Assembly: GCA_930971385.1 (NCBI GenBank) | Contig: CAKNGB010000005.1 | Coordinates: forward strand, 24,228-88,227 | Length of the DNA: 64,000 bases | Source: an uncultured Clostridia bacterium | Lineage (GTDB): Bacteria; Bacillota; Clostridia; Christensenellales; UBA1242 | Reading direction: 5' to 3' | Shown here: piece after piece, positions 46,512-54,348 of the stretch | Layout of the letters: each line of letters opens with the position of its first letter | How positions within the stretch are numbered: the first letter of the stretch is position 1 | Translations under genes and position numbers: made by a program | Notes under the pieces: generated by a model | What the model saw: only the letters and a program-made list of their open reading frames with translations | What the model was told of the DNA's origin: nothing | The model's database searches: none

Positions 46512-46515
46512 TCAA

Positions 46516-46552
46516 AAAGGGCTTAGCAAAAAAATGCTAAGTCTTTTTTATT
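46516..46552 (+). terminator. intrinsic terminator after the giant gene
   Basis: CTTAGCA (46522-46528) / TGCTAAG (46535-46541), then ctttttt. Confidence 0.8.
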
Positions 46553-46613
46553 TTCTTTTGAATTTGTTTGATATTTTTTTAAAATTATATTAAAATAAAT
46601 TTGGAGGTTATGT

Positions 46614-47741
46614 ATGAGTAAAATTAGAGTTGTTCAATACGGCTGTGGCAAAATGAGCAAATACACCATGCGCTATGTTTTTGAAAAGGGCGCAATGATT
46701 GTTGGCGCTTTTGACTGCGACAGTGAAAAATTTGGCAAAGATATCGGCGAGATAATCGGCGACGGAAAGGAGTATAAGGTAAAAATTCAAGATTCCAAAA
46801 ATTTTGAAAAATACCTTAAATCACATTCGGTTGACATCGTTATTGTCACCACAATGAGTTTGCTTTCTGATGTTGGAGAGGCGCTACTCATTTGCGCAAA
46901 ATGCGGAGTTAACGCAATCACAACTTGTGAGGAGGCTTTCTTCCCACAAAACAGCAATCCAAAACTCTTTAAGCAAATCGATGAACTTGCCATGGAAAAT
47001 GGTTGCACAATTTGCGGAAGTGGCTATCAAGATGTTTTCTGGGGAAATTTAATCAGCGTGCTTGCGGGTGCAACACACAAAATCACCAAAATTGTTGGTT
47101 CAAGTTCCTATAATGTGGAAGACTATGGCATTGCACTGGCAAGGGCACATGGTGCAGGGCTTAGTTTGAAGGAATTTGACGAGCAAGTGGCATCAGCAGA
47201 CAGAATTTCTGACGAAGAGAGAAAGAAAATCATAAACAAAGGAAAATATTCTCCAAGTTATATGTGGAATGTCAACGGTTGGCTTTGCAGTAAACTTGGG
47301 CTTCATGTGACAAGACAATATCAAAAATGTGTGCCACAGGTAGCTAAAAAGGAAATCTATAGTTCCACACTTAAAATGACCATTCCAAAAGGTCACGCAA
47401 CGGGCATGAGCGCTGTTGTGACAACCGAAACAAAAGAGGGAATTGTTATTGAAAGCCAGTGCATCGGCAAGGTTTATGATAAGGACGAGTTCGACAGAAA
47501 CGATTGGACAATCGAGGGCGAACCAAGCACAAGAGTGGTTATCGACAGGCCAAACACTGTGGAACTGACTTGCGCATCGGTTGTCAACAGAATTCCAGAA
47601 GTTTTAATGGCTCCAGCGGGATATTTCACCACTGAACTTATGCCAGAGAATTTCTATAAGCAAGAGCGTTTGGATAAATATCTATACGAAATTGTGGACG
47701 ACTGCGGTTGCGAACACGACGATTGCAATTGCAATAAGTAA
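46614..47741 (+). CDS. NAD(P)-dependent dihydrodipicolinate-reductase-fold protein, 2,4-diaminopentanoate dehydrogenase-like
   Basis: N-terminal Rossmann IRVVQYGCGKMSKYTMRYVFEKGAMIVGAFD, ITTCEEAFFP, GSGYQDVFWGNL; RBS ggagg; unusual CGCEHDDCNCNK tail. Confidence 0.7.
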   Translation: MSKIRVVQYGCGKMSKYTMRYVFEKGAMIVGAFDCDSEKFGKDIGEIIGDGKEYKVKIQDSKNFEKYLKSHSVDIVIVTTMSLLSDVGEALLICAKCGVNAITTCEEAFFPQNSNPKLFKQIDELAMENGCTICGSGYQDVFWGNLISVLAGATHKITKIVGSSSYNVEDYGIALARAHGAGLSLKEFDEQVASADRISDEERKKIINKGKYSPSYMWNVNGWLCSKLGLHVTRQYQKCVPQVAKKEIYSSTLKMTIPKGHATGMSAVVTTETKEGIVIESQCIGKVYDKDEFDRNDWTIEGEPSTRVVIDRPNTVELTCASVVNRIPEVLMAPAGYFTTELMPENFYKQERLDKYLYEIVDDCGCEHDDCNCNK

Positions 47742-47757
47742 TTAGATTTTAAGCATG

Positions 47758-47785
47758 AAAAGGCAAATTTATTTTGCCTTTTTGT
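47758..47785 (+). terminator. intrinsic terminator between the dehydrogenase and tmk
   Basis: AAAAGGCAAA / TTTGCCTTTT with T run. Confidence 0.7.
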
Positions 47786-47800
47786 TTCCCAAGGAGAGAT

Positions 47801-48487
47801 ATGAACAAAGGATTTTTAGTCACCTTTGAAGGAGGTGAAGGGTGCGGTAAAAGCACGCAGATAAAACTCTTCACCGAATTTTTGAAGAAAAATAAATTTA
47901 GGTTTGTGGTTTCACGCGAGCCAGGAGGAACGCCAGTTTGTGAAGAGATAAGAAAGGTGCTATTAAGCTCTAAAAGCGAAATAACTTCAAAGGCGGAGTT
48001 TTTGTTGTTTAGTAGTGCACGCGCTCAGCACGTTGCCGAAGTTGTTAAACCAAGTTTGGAACAAGGCAAAGTGGTGATACTTGACAGATTTTATGATTCC
48101 TCTTTTGCTTATCAAGGCTATGCTGGAAACTTGGAGGTTAAAGAAATTGAAGAAATAACCAAGTTTGCAATTGATGGTTGCGTGCCAGATTTGACCATTA
48201 TTTTTGACATAAGTTATGAAGACGGCATTAAGCGAAAAAATGCAGATGTTAACTTAAAAACGCTTGACCGAATTGAAAGCAAAGGTGAAAGCTATCACAA
48301 CAAGGTTCGTGCAGGATATCTTCAAATTGCCCATGATAATCCTGACCGCGTGGTTGTGCTGGATGCAACAAAAACTAAGGAAGAGATTTTTGAAGAAGTG
48401 CAAGATATTTTTCTTGAACGCTTTAATTTAAAAATTCAAAAGATAAGAAAAAATCTAAACGAGAAAATTAGAAATAAAAATATTTAA
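47801..48487 (+). CDS. tmk: thymidylate kinase; start refined to ATG 47801
   Basis: FVTFEGGEGCGKSTQ P-loop, SREPGGTPVCEEIR, DRFYDSSFAYQG; RBS aaggagag. Confidence 0.95.
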   Translation: MNKGFLVTFEGGEGCGKSTQIKLFTEFLKKNKFRFVVSREPGGTPVCEEIRKVLLSSKSEITSKAEFLLFSSARAQHVAEVVKPSLEQGKVVILDRFYDSSFAYQGYAGNLEVKEIEEITKFAIDGCVPDLTIIFDISYEDGIKRKNADVNLKTLDRIESKGESYHNKVRAGYLQIAHDNPDRVVVLDATKTKEEIFEEVQDIFLERFNLKIQKIRKNLNEKIRNKNI

Positions 48488-48500
48488 ATAATAATTAAAA

Positions 48501-48535
48501 AAAATCACTAAAAAATTAATTTTAGTGATTTTTTT
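48501..48535 (+). terminator. intrinsic terminator after tmk
   Basis: AAATCACTAAAA / TTTTAGTGATTT followed by T run. Confidence 0.8.
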
Positions 48536-48620
48536 GCATTATAAAACCGATTTTTTGTGTTTTTTAATTATTTATGATTTTAATTAAAATTTATTTTATA
48601 AAATAGTTTAAAAATTAATT

Positions 48621-48761
48621 TATATTATCGGAGGTCGAACCAAGCACGAAGTATTTGAGTGAGACCGATGTTTATACAAACAGTGATGGCGAGCAAAGCG
48701 CGCAAATTCGTCAGAATTTATTAAAAATTTATGCCAATAAATTTTTTAACATCACATAGTT
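48621..48761. repeat. structured tandem element, unit 1
   Basis: Starts TATATTATCGGA; hairpin GGTC..CAAGCAC-gaa-GTATTTG..GACC (48633-48666); GTGATG (48683-48688)/CATCAC (48750-48755) enclosing AAATTC-gtca-GAATTT and AAAAATTTAT-gcca-ATAAATTTTT. Confidence 0.75.
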
Positions 48762-48911
48762 TATATTATCGGAAGCCGAGTCAAGCACAACTTTAGTTGT
48801 ATTTGAGCGAGGCTGATGTTCATACATACTATGTGATGAACACAATTTATTGTGTGTTTTGCGTTTAGCAAAATTAAAACTTAACTTGTTTAAGTTTTAA
48901 CATCACATAGT
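48762..48911. repeat. structured tandem element, unit 2
   Basis: Starts TATATTATCGGA (141-bp offset); hairpin AGCC..CAAGCACAAC-ttta-GTTGTATTTG..GGCT (48774-48814); 11-bp closing stem ACTATGTGATG (48828-48838)/CATCACATAGT (48901-48911) enclosing three perfect hairpins. Confidence 0.8.
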
Positions 48912-48921
48912 TTATAATATA

Positions 48922-49440
48922 TTATTTATTTTTAATGTTGAATTCTTTTGGATATTCAAGGGTGGCATCTAAATATTCTTCACTGTCGTCTAAGCTTAGC
49001 GCCATAAAGTTTTTATCTTCAACTTCAAAAGGTGGATAGATTTTCCAAAAACTTGCTTTTTTAAAACCAAAGCGAGAATAGTATTCGCTATCTCCCAAAA
49101 CACACACAAAATTGAAACCCATGGTTTTGGCAATTTGAAGCCCGCGCTTAATAAGAAGCCTGCCCAATCCTCTTTTTTGAAGTTTAGGCTCAACTGCAAC
49201 AGGCGCAAGAGTTAAGCCAATCTCGCTTCCAATTCTGTTTTTGGTGAAAAGGATATATCCGCAAATTCTTCCATTATCTTCACAAACCAAAGAAAGTTGT
49301 TCCACAAAAGCCGAACTTTTTCTTAACTTTTTCACTAAATCTTGCTCATTACCGTCGCTGTGTTTTGCGTTAAGAAATGCCCGTTTAACAAGGCTTTGAA
49401 CCTCTTGAAAGTCATCTTCGCGTTCTTGTCTTATTTTCAT
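48922..49440 (-). CDS. GNAT family N-acetyltransferase (YhbS-like); start refined to 49440
   Basis: MKIRQEREDDFQEVQSLVKRAF, LTLAPVAVEPKLQKRGLGRLLIKRGLQIAKTMGF, VLGDSEYYSRFGFKKAS. Confidence 0.9.
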   Translation of the reverse strand: MKIRQEREDDFQEVQSLVKRAFLNAKHSDGNEQDLVKKLRKSSAFVEQLSLVCEDNGRICGYILFTKNRIGSEIGLTLAPVAVEPKLQKRGLGRLLIKRGLQIAKTMGFNFVCVLGDSEYYSRFGFKKASFWKIYPPFEVEDKNFMALSLDDSEEYLDATLEYPKEFNIKNK

Positions 49441-49442
49441 AA

Positions 49443-50144
49443 TTAAAGCCCAAACAACATGAATAGTGCAAACATACATTGAGCAAGATAGTAAAGTATG
49501 TGGTTGATGTAGATGAAAATCTTTTGGTCTTTTCCGCCAAAGTATTGCATGGAAAGCACAAGGTCGGAAAGTAAGAACACAAGCATACCAGCAGCAAAAA
49601 TCCAAAACATAGTGTTAAAGATTGCCACAAAGCAAGAGAAGAAGAACATAAACGACAACACAACGCTATACGAAACAACTGCCCATTTAACCTTGCCAAA
49701 ATCCATGCCCATTTTTTTGGATGAAAGCATGATGCCAAGGGTTAAAACACCTGCAAGCACAAGCGCAACTGGAATTGCCCAGCTAAGTGCGATGGCATTT
49801 CCGCTGTCAAGCATTGTTAAAAGCCCTGCAATGAAGTAGAAAACATGTCCAACTGCAAAGGAACCTGTGCCAATCAAAAAGTAGGTGTCGTTTTTCTCTG
49901 GATACATAATTTTAAGGTCAAGCACAATGTCGCCAATAAGCCCAAACACCATGCCCACAATAATCATTATGCCAACCGTTCCCCAGCCAACAACAGTGAG
50001 TGCTAAGATGCCAGCAAAAATGAAGCACAGCGATGCCAAGATTTTCAGCGTAAGTGAATAGAAGGTTGCTTTGCTTGCGCGAAGCACACAAAACGCCACG
50101 CAGATAACCATCGACAGCACCACAAAAATAATACTTCCAATCAT
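49443..50144 (-). CDS. YhhN/TMEM86-family membrane protein (putative lysoplasmalogenase)
   Basis: Multi-TM; GMVFGLIGDIVLDL, GTGSFAVGHVFYF, LVFLLSDLVLSM motifs of the YhhN family; overlapping/adjacent to the GNAT gene. Confidence 0.75.
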   Translation of the reverse strand: MIGSIIFVVLSMVICVAFCVLRASKATFYSLTLKILASLCFIFAGILALTVVGWGTVGIMIIVGMVFGLIGDIVLDLKIMYPEKNDTYFLIGTGSFAVGHVFYFIAGLLTMLDSGNAIALSWAIPVALVLAGVLTLGIMLSSKKMGMDFGKVKWAVVSYSVVLSFMFFFSCFVAIFNTMFWIFAAGMLVFLLSDLVLSMQYFGGKDQKIFIYINHILYYLAQCMFALFMLFGL

Positions 50145-50196
50145 ATTTCCTCCTTAATTAAATTTGTTATTTCTCGCCTTTTAGGCGTAATAACCA

Positions 50197-51336
50197 TTAG
50201 TTGTTATAAAAATCTAAAACATCCTTATAAACTTCGTCTTTATTTAATTCATTTAAAAGTTCATGACGGCACTCTGGATAGATTTTGCAACGCGAGTCGA
50301 TGTTGTTTTTAAGATAAAGTTTGTTAAGGTTTGTCACTTGCTTGCCATTCGAGCCAACAGGGTCTTTCTCACCAGCAATTAAAAACACTTTTTTCTTGCC
50401 AATCTTGTTGATGCCGTGGTTGACTTTTTTCATGTTTGTTAGCATACTTTTATAGAAACTGAAGGGGAAAGAGCCACCGCACATCTCATCTTCAACATAT
50501 TTCTTAAACACCTCTTCATCGCGCGATAGCCAGTTGCCATTTTCAAATTTTTTGCCATAATTTTTGATGCACATTTTTTCAATCAAACCACCACCAGCAT
50601 TTTCGCCTTTAAACATGCCAAGAAACTTTGCTGTTGTTCCGCCAAGTTTCATAATGCCACTTGAACCATTTGCCGTTCCGCAAAGCACACATTTTTCCAC
50701 AACATCAGTATTTTGAATGATTGCTTGGCTGAGCATGGAGCCGTAGGAGTGACCAAAAAGATAAATTGGAAGTTCGTAGGCGTCTTTAAGTTTTTCCAAG
50801 ATGATGATTTCGTCTTGCACAGTTTCAGCATAGATGTCTTTTTCGCCCACACCGTATTTTTTGTCGATAGCACTGTGGCCATGCCCGCGAAGGTCGTTGG
50901 CAACAACTATGTAGCCATTGTCATTTAAGAATTTGGCAAAATCGTAGTATCTTCCTGCGTGTTCCATCATTCCATGAATGATAAGCACAACGGCCTTAGG
51001 ATTTTTGATTTTGTCGTAAACATAGGTGTAAAGTTTTAGGTGATGATAGCCCTCAACTTCCAACACATCATAAATTTCCTGCTTTGTTTTTTTCTCTTTA
51101 ACCGCATTTGCTTGCACGGTTGCAACTTTTTCAGCACTTTCCTTTTTAACTTTTTTTGCTGTTGTTTTTGTGCTTTTTGTTGTTTTCGTGCTTTCTTTTT
51201 TTGTTTCTTTCTTTGCAACTTTTTCTGTTGCTTTTGTTGTTTTGTTTTTTGCCACTTTTGCTTTTTTAGCCTTTTTTTCTTTCACTTCTTCCTTTACTTC
51301 ATTTTCTTGTGTTTCAATTTTTGTTTCTTCTGCCAT
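50197..51336 (-). CDS. alpha/beta hydrolase (monoacylglycerol lipase/lysophospholipase type) with a long Lys-rich N-terminal extension; start refined to 51336
   Basis: VVLIIHGMMEHAGRYYDFAKFLNDNGYIVVANDLRGHGHS, nucleophile elbow GHSYGSM, late D and H in AGEKDPVG and CRHELLNE; about 90-aa K/A/T/E-rich N-terminus; RBS on minus strand at 51341-51346. Confidence 0.88.
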   Translation of the reverse strand: MAEETKIETQENEVKEEVKEKKAKKAKVAKNKTTKATEKVAKKETKKESTKTTKSTKTTAKKVKKESAEKVATVQANAVKEKKTKQEIYDVLEVEGYHHLKLYTYVYDKIKNPKAVVLIIHGMMEHAGRYYDFAKFLNDNGYIVVANDLRGHGHSAIDKKYGVGEKDIYAETVQDEIIILEKLKDAYELPIYLFGHSYGSMLSQAIIQNTDVVEKCVLCGTANGSSGIMKLGGTTAKFLGMFKGENAGGGLIEKMCIKNYGKKFENGNWLSRDEEVFKKYVEDEMCGGSFPFSFYKSMLTNMKKVNHGINKIGKKKVFLIAGEKDPVGSNGKQVTNLNKLYLKNNIDSRCKIYPECRHELLNELNKDEVYKDVLDFYNN

Positions 51337-51346
51337 TTTTTCCTCC

Positions 51347-52801
51347 TTAAACTTTTTTAACAGCTTTAATCCAGCCGTCATAAAACATATTTCTTTGTGC
51401 TTCTGTCATCTTAGGAACAAAAACCTCTTTTCCGCTTGTTAATTTCAAAATTGTTTCTTTGTCGATGATTTTAAGCGACAACATTGCCACAAAAATTGCG
51501 CCCATAACAGTTGCTTCTGAGTTCTTGCTTCTGACCACATCATGATTTAACATATCTGCAAGAAACTGCAACAAAAAGTCGTTATTGCTTCCACCACCGT
51601 CCACAGAGATAAGTGAAAATTTAAGTTTATTTTTTCTCATCTCGTCAAAGACCGCCTTGGTGTTGTATGCCATGCTCTCAAGCATCGCTCTCACAATGTG
51701 TGCCTTTTGAGTGGCAAAAGTGATGCCAGAAATCTCTCCGCGTGCATCGTTATTCCAATATGGCGCGCCAAGCCCTGTGAACGCTGGCACAAAATAGACC
51801 CCTTCATTATCTTTTAAGGAAAACGCCATATCGCTGGTCTTTCGAACATCGTCGAAAAGATTTAAGTTGTGCTTCAAAAAGTTAAGCCCACTGCACGCGC
51901 TATATATGCTTCCTTCCACGGCGTATTCCGTTACGCCACCAAGGGTGGAGGCGACAGTTAAAAGCAGTTTGTCGTATCCTTTATTTAAATTTTGCCCAAT
52001 ATTAGTTAAAATGAAACCTCCAGTGCCGTAGGTCACTTTAGTGCTTCCATACGAAATTGAACCCTGACCAATCATGCTTGACTGCTGGTCACCAATCATG
52101 GCACAAAGTGGAGCGTCAAAAAACTTTTTCACTCTTCCAAACACGCTGTCGCAAGGCAGGATTTTTGGAAGGGTGGAGCGTGGAATTTTGAAGAATTCAA
52201 GAAGTTCCTCGTCCCAATCTAAAGTTTTCAAGTTCATAAGCATGGTGCGTGAGGCATTTGTTGTGTCGGTAACAAAGTTTCCAGTTAAGGCGGTGGCTAT
52301 GTAAGCATCAATCGTGCCGAAACACAAATTATCTTCTTTCGCCAGTTTTTTTGCCTCTTTCACATTATCCATAATCCACTTCATTTTCGAGGCAGAAAAA
52401 TATGGGTCAGCAATCAGCCCTGTTTTTTCCTTTATCATATTTTTTATGCGAAGCGGAAGCGATTTGATATATTTCGTCGTGCGTCTACACTGCCAAACAA
52501 TCGCATTATAAATTGGTTTTAAGGTGGTTTTGTTCCAAGCCACAATCGTTTCACGCTGATTTGTTAAGCCAACGCCCAAAAGTTCCTCTTTCTGCACCTT
52601 ACACCTTGTTAAAACAGTTTTCGAGGTGGAAAGAATGGCGTTTAGAATTTCTGTGGCATCTTGCTCCACATATCCACTTTCTGGATAGTATTGATGAAAG
52701 GTTTTGCTTTGAATGTCCACAATTTGATGCTTATCAACATCATAAAGAACACTTCTTGCGCTTGTTGTGCCTTCGTCGAGGCCTAAGATGAATTTTCTCA
52801 T
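51347..52801 (-). CDS. glpK: glycerol kinase
   Basis: FILGLDEGTTSARSVLYD, GVGLTNQRETIVAWNK, TYGTGGFILTNIG, FVPAFTGLGAPYWNNDARG, SVDGGGSNNDFLLQFLADML. Confidence 0.95.
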   Translation of the reverse strand: MRKFILGLDEGTTSARSVLYDVDKHQIVDIQSKTFHQYYPESGYVEQDATEILNAILSTSKTVLTRCKVQKEELLGVGLTNQRETIVAWNKTTLKPIYNAIVWQCRRTTKYIKSLPLRIKNMIKEKTGLIADPYFSASKMKWIMDNVKEAKKLAKEDNLCFGTIDAYIATALTGNFVTDTTNASRTMLMNLKTLDWDEELLEFFKIPRSTLPKILPCDSVFGRVKKFFDAPLCAMIGDQQSSMIGQGSISYGSTKVTYGTGGFILTNIGQNLNKGYDKLLLTVASTLGGVTEYAVEGSIYSACSGLNFLKHNLNLFDDVRKTSDMAFSLKDNEGVYFVPAFTGLGAPYWNNDARGEISGITFATQKAHIVRAMLESMAYNTKAVFDEMRKNKLKFSLISVDGGGSNNDFLLQFLADMLNHDVVRSKNSEATVMGAIFVAMLSLKIIDKETILKLTSGKEVFVPKMTEAQRNMFYDGWIKAVKKV

Positions 52802-52874
52802 ATTCTCCTCATATCACTTATTTTATCATAATTTCAAAAAAATAGGAAACATTTTTCTATCTTTTTTTATTTGT

Positions 52875-52903
52875 TTGACAAAGATTTTTTAAAAAGTTAA
52901 AAT
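52875..52903 (+). promoter_or_regulatory. promoter of the glpA-like operon in the divergent glpK/glpA-like intergenic region
   Basis: TTGACA (52875-52880), 17-nt spacer, TAAAAT (52898-52903); RBS aaggag upstream of 52924. Confidence 0.65.
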
Positions 52904-52923
52904 TATGCTTATAAGGAGAAGAT

Positions 52924-54348
52924 ATGAAAACTTACGATTGTGTTGTCATCGGCGGTGGTGTTGTTGGTGCATCAATTTTCAATAAACTTGTCCGCCTCGG
53001 CAAAAGCGTGGCACTTCTTGATAAGGCAAGCGATGTTGCAACTGGAGCAAGCAAGGCAAACAGCGGAATTGTGCACGCGGGCTATGACCCAATGCCGAAC
53101 ACGCTGAAAGCGAAACTCAATGTGGAGGGAAGTGAGCTTTTTCCAAAACTATGCAGGCGCCTTAATGTGCCTATTAAAAACTGTGGTGCACTTGTTGTTG
53201 GCGACGACATCGAAAAAATTAGAACTCTCTACGAGCGCGGAAAACAAAACGGTGTTAAGAAATTGGAGATTTTAAATAGAGATAAAATTAAACAACTTGT
53301 GCCTGATATTTCGGATAGTATATCTTGCGCGCTCTACGCCAAAATCTCGTGCATAGTTAGCCCGTATTTACTCACCATTAACCTTTGCGAAGAAGGGATA
53401 ATAAATGGCGGAGAAGTGTTTTTGGAGGAAGATATTGAAAGCGTTAAAAAGGTTAAAGGCGAATTTATCATAAAAACAAAGAAAAACACTTTCCATGCTT
53501 TAAACATTGTTAATTCTGCAGGCGCGGGATACAACGACATCGCAAAAATTTTGGGAAGTGAGGAATATGAAATTCAGTTTAGGCGAGGCGAATATTTTGT
53601 TTTTTCCAAGACTGCAAACCTAAATGTGCCTTGCACAATTTTCCCTCTTCCAACCAAGAAAGGTAAAGGCGTTTTAATCACGCCAACAGTCGACGGCAAT
53701 TTTCTTGTTGGTCCAACCAGCGAAAGAAGTAAAAATGAAACTGTCACAACTGACTTAGGCCTAAACGACATTAAGGAAAAGGCAAAAAACATCATTCCAA
53801 ACATCAACTTCAAAAATGCAATACGCGAATTTTCTGGCATACGCATAATTTGCGGAGAAGATTTTATCATTGAAAAAAGCAAAAAAGTGAAAAATGTTAT
53901 CAACATAGCGGGAATTTGCTCGCCTGGGTTATCAAGTGCGCCAGCCATTGCAAACATGGTGGCAACGCTTCTTGGCTTCAATCTTGAAGAGAAGAAAAAT
54001 TTGAAAAGATTAAAGGAAATCAAACTTTTAAAAGACTATGACGAAGAAACGCAAAACGAAATGATTAAGCAAAACAAAGACTATGGCGAAATTGTTTGCA
54101 AGTGCGAAAAGATAACTAAGGGCGACGTGATAAACACGCTTAATAGACCTCTTAAAATTCGCTCGGTCGACGGCGTGAAACGAAGAACAAACGCGGGTAT
54201 GGGTATTTGTCAAGGCGGTTTTTGTTTCACAAAAGTGGTAAACTTAATTAAAGATGTTCGTAACATTAAGTATGAAGAGGTGCTTAAAGAAAACAGGGGA
54301 AGCGAAGTGGCTTATGGCAACATCAGGGAGGTGAAAAATGAAAACTGA
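52924..54348 (+). CDS. FAD-dependent glycerol-3-phosphate dehydrogenase-type oxidoreductase (GlpA-like) with C-terminal BFD-like [2Fe-2S] domain
   Basis: YDCVVIGGGVVGASIFNKL FAD-binding, KANSGIVHAGYD, and C-terminal VCKCEKITKGDV..RRTNAGMGICQGGFC. Confidence 0.9.
   Translation: MKTYDCVVIGGGVVGASIFNKLVRLGKSVALLDKASDVATGASKANSGIVHAGYDPMPNTLKAKLNVEGSELFPKLCRRLNVPIKNCGALVVGDDIEKIRTLYERGKQNGVKKLEILNRDKIKQLVPDISDSISCALYAKISCIVSPYLLTINLCEEGIINGGEVFLEEDIESVKKVKGEFIIKTKKNTFHALNIVNSAGAGYNDIAKILGSEEYEIQFRRGEYFVFSKTANLNVPCTIFPLPTKKGKGVLITPTVDGNFLVGPTSERSKNETVTTDLGLNDIKEKAKNIIPNINFKNAIREFSGIRIICGEDFIIEKSKKVKNVINIAGICSPGLSSAPAIANMVATLLGFNLEEKKNLKRLKEIKLLKDYDEETQNEMIKQNKDYGEIVCKCEKITKGDVINTLNRPLKIRSVDGVKRRTNAGMGICQGGFCFTKVVNLIKDVRNIKYEEVLKENRGSEVAYGNIREVKNEN

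Noticed and set aside
8841-46511. Dozens of 60-140 aa ORFs on alternative frames and the minus strand across the giant gene
   Set aside because: They overlap a strong coding frame, lack RBS and recognisable domains, and have Cys/Arg/His-rich compositions typical of shadow ORFs of a repetitive Thr/Gly/Asn-rich gene
8841-46511. Giant ORF as NRPS/PKS or other biosynthetic megasynthase
   Set aside because: No catalytic or carrier domains; sequence is signal peptide, InlB/MucBP-like repeats and a transmembrane anchor
48621-48911. Integron attC sites or a classic IS element
   Set aside because: No convincing RYYYAAC/GTTRRRY pair, no integrase or transposase ORF, and the hairpin layout does not match attC; left as an unclassified structured repeat
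51040-51442. Plus-strand Phe/Cys-rich ORFs opposite the lipase
   Set aside because: Antisense shadow of the Lys-rich N-terminal extension (AAA/AAG read as TTT/CTT); no independent support
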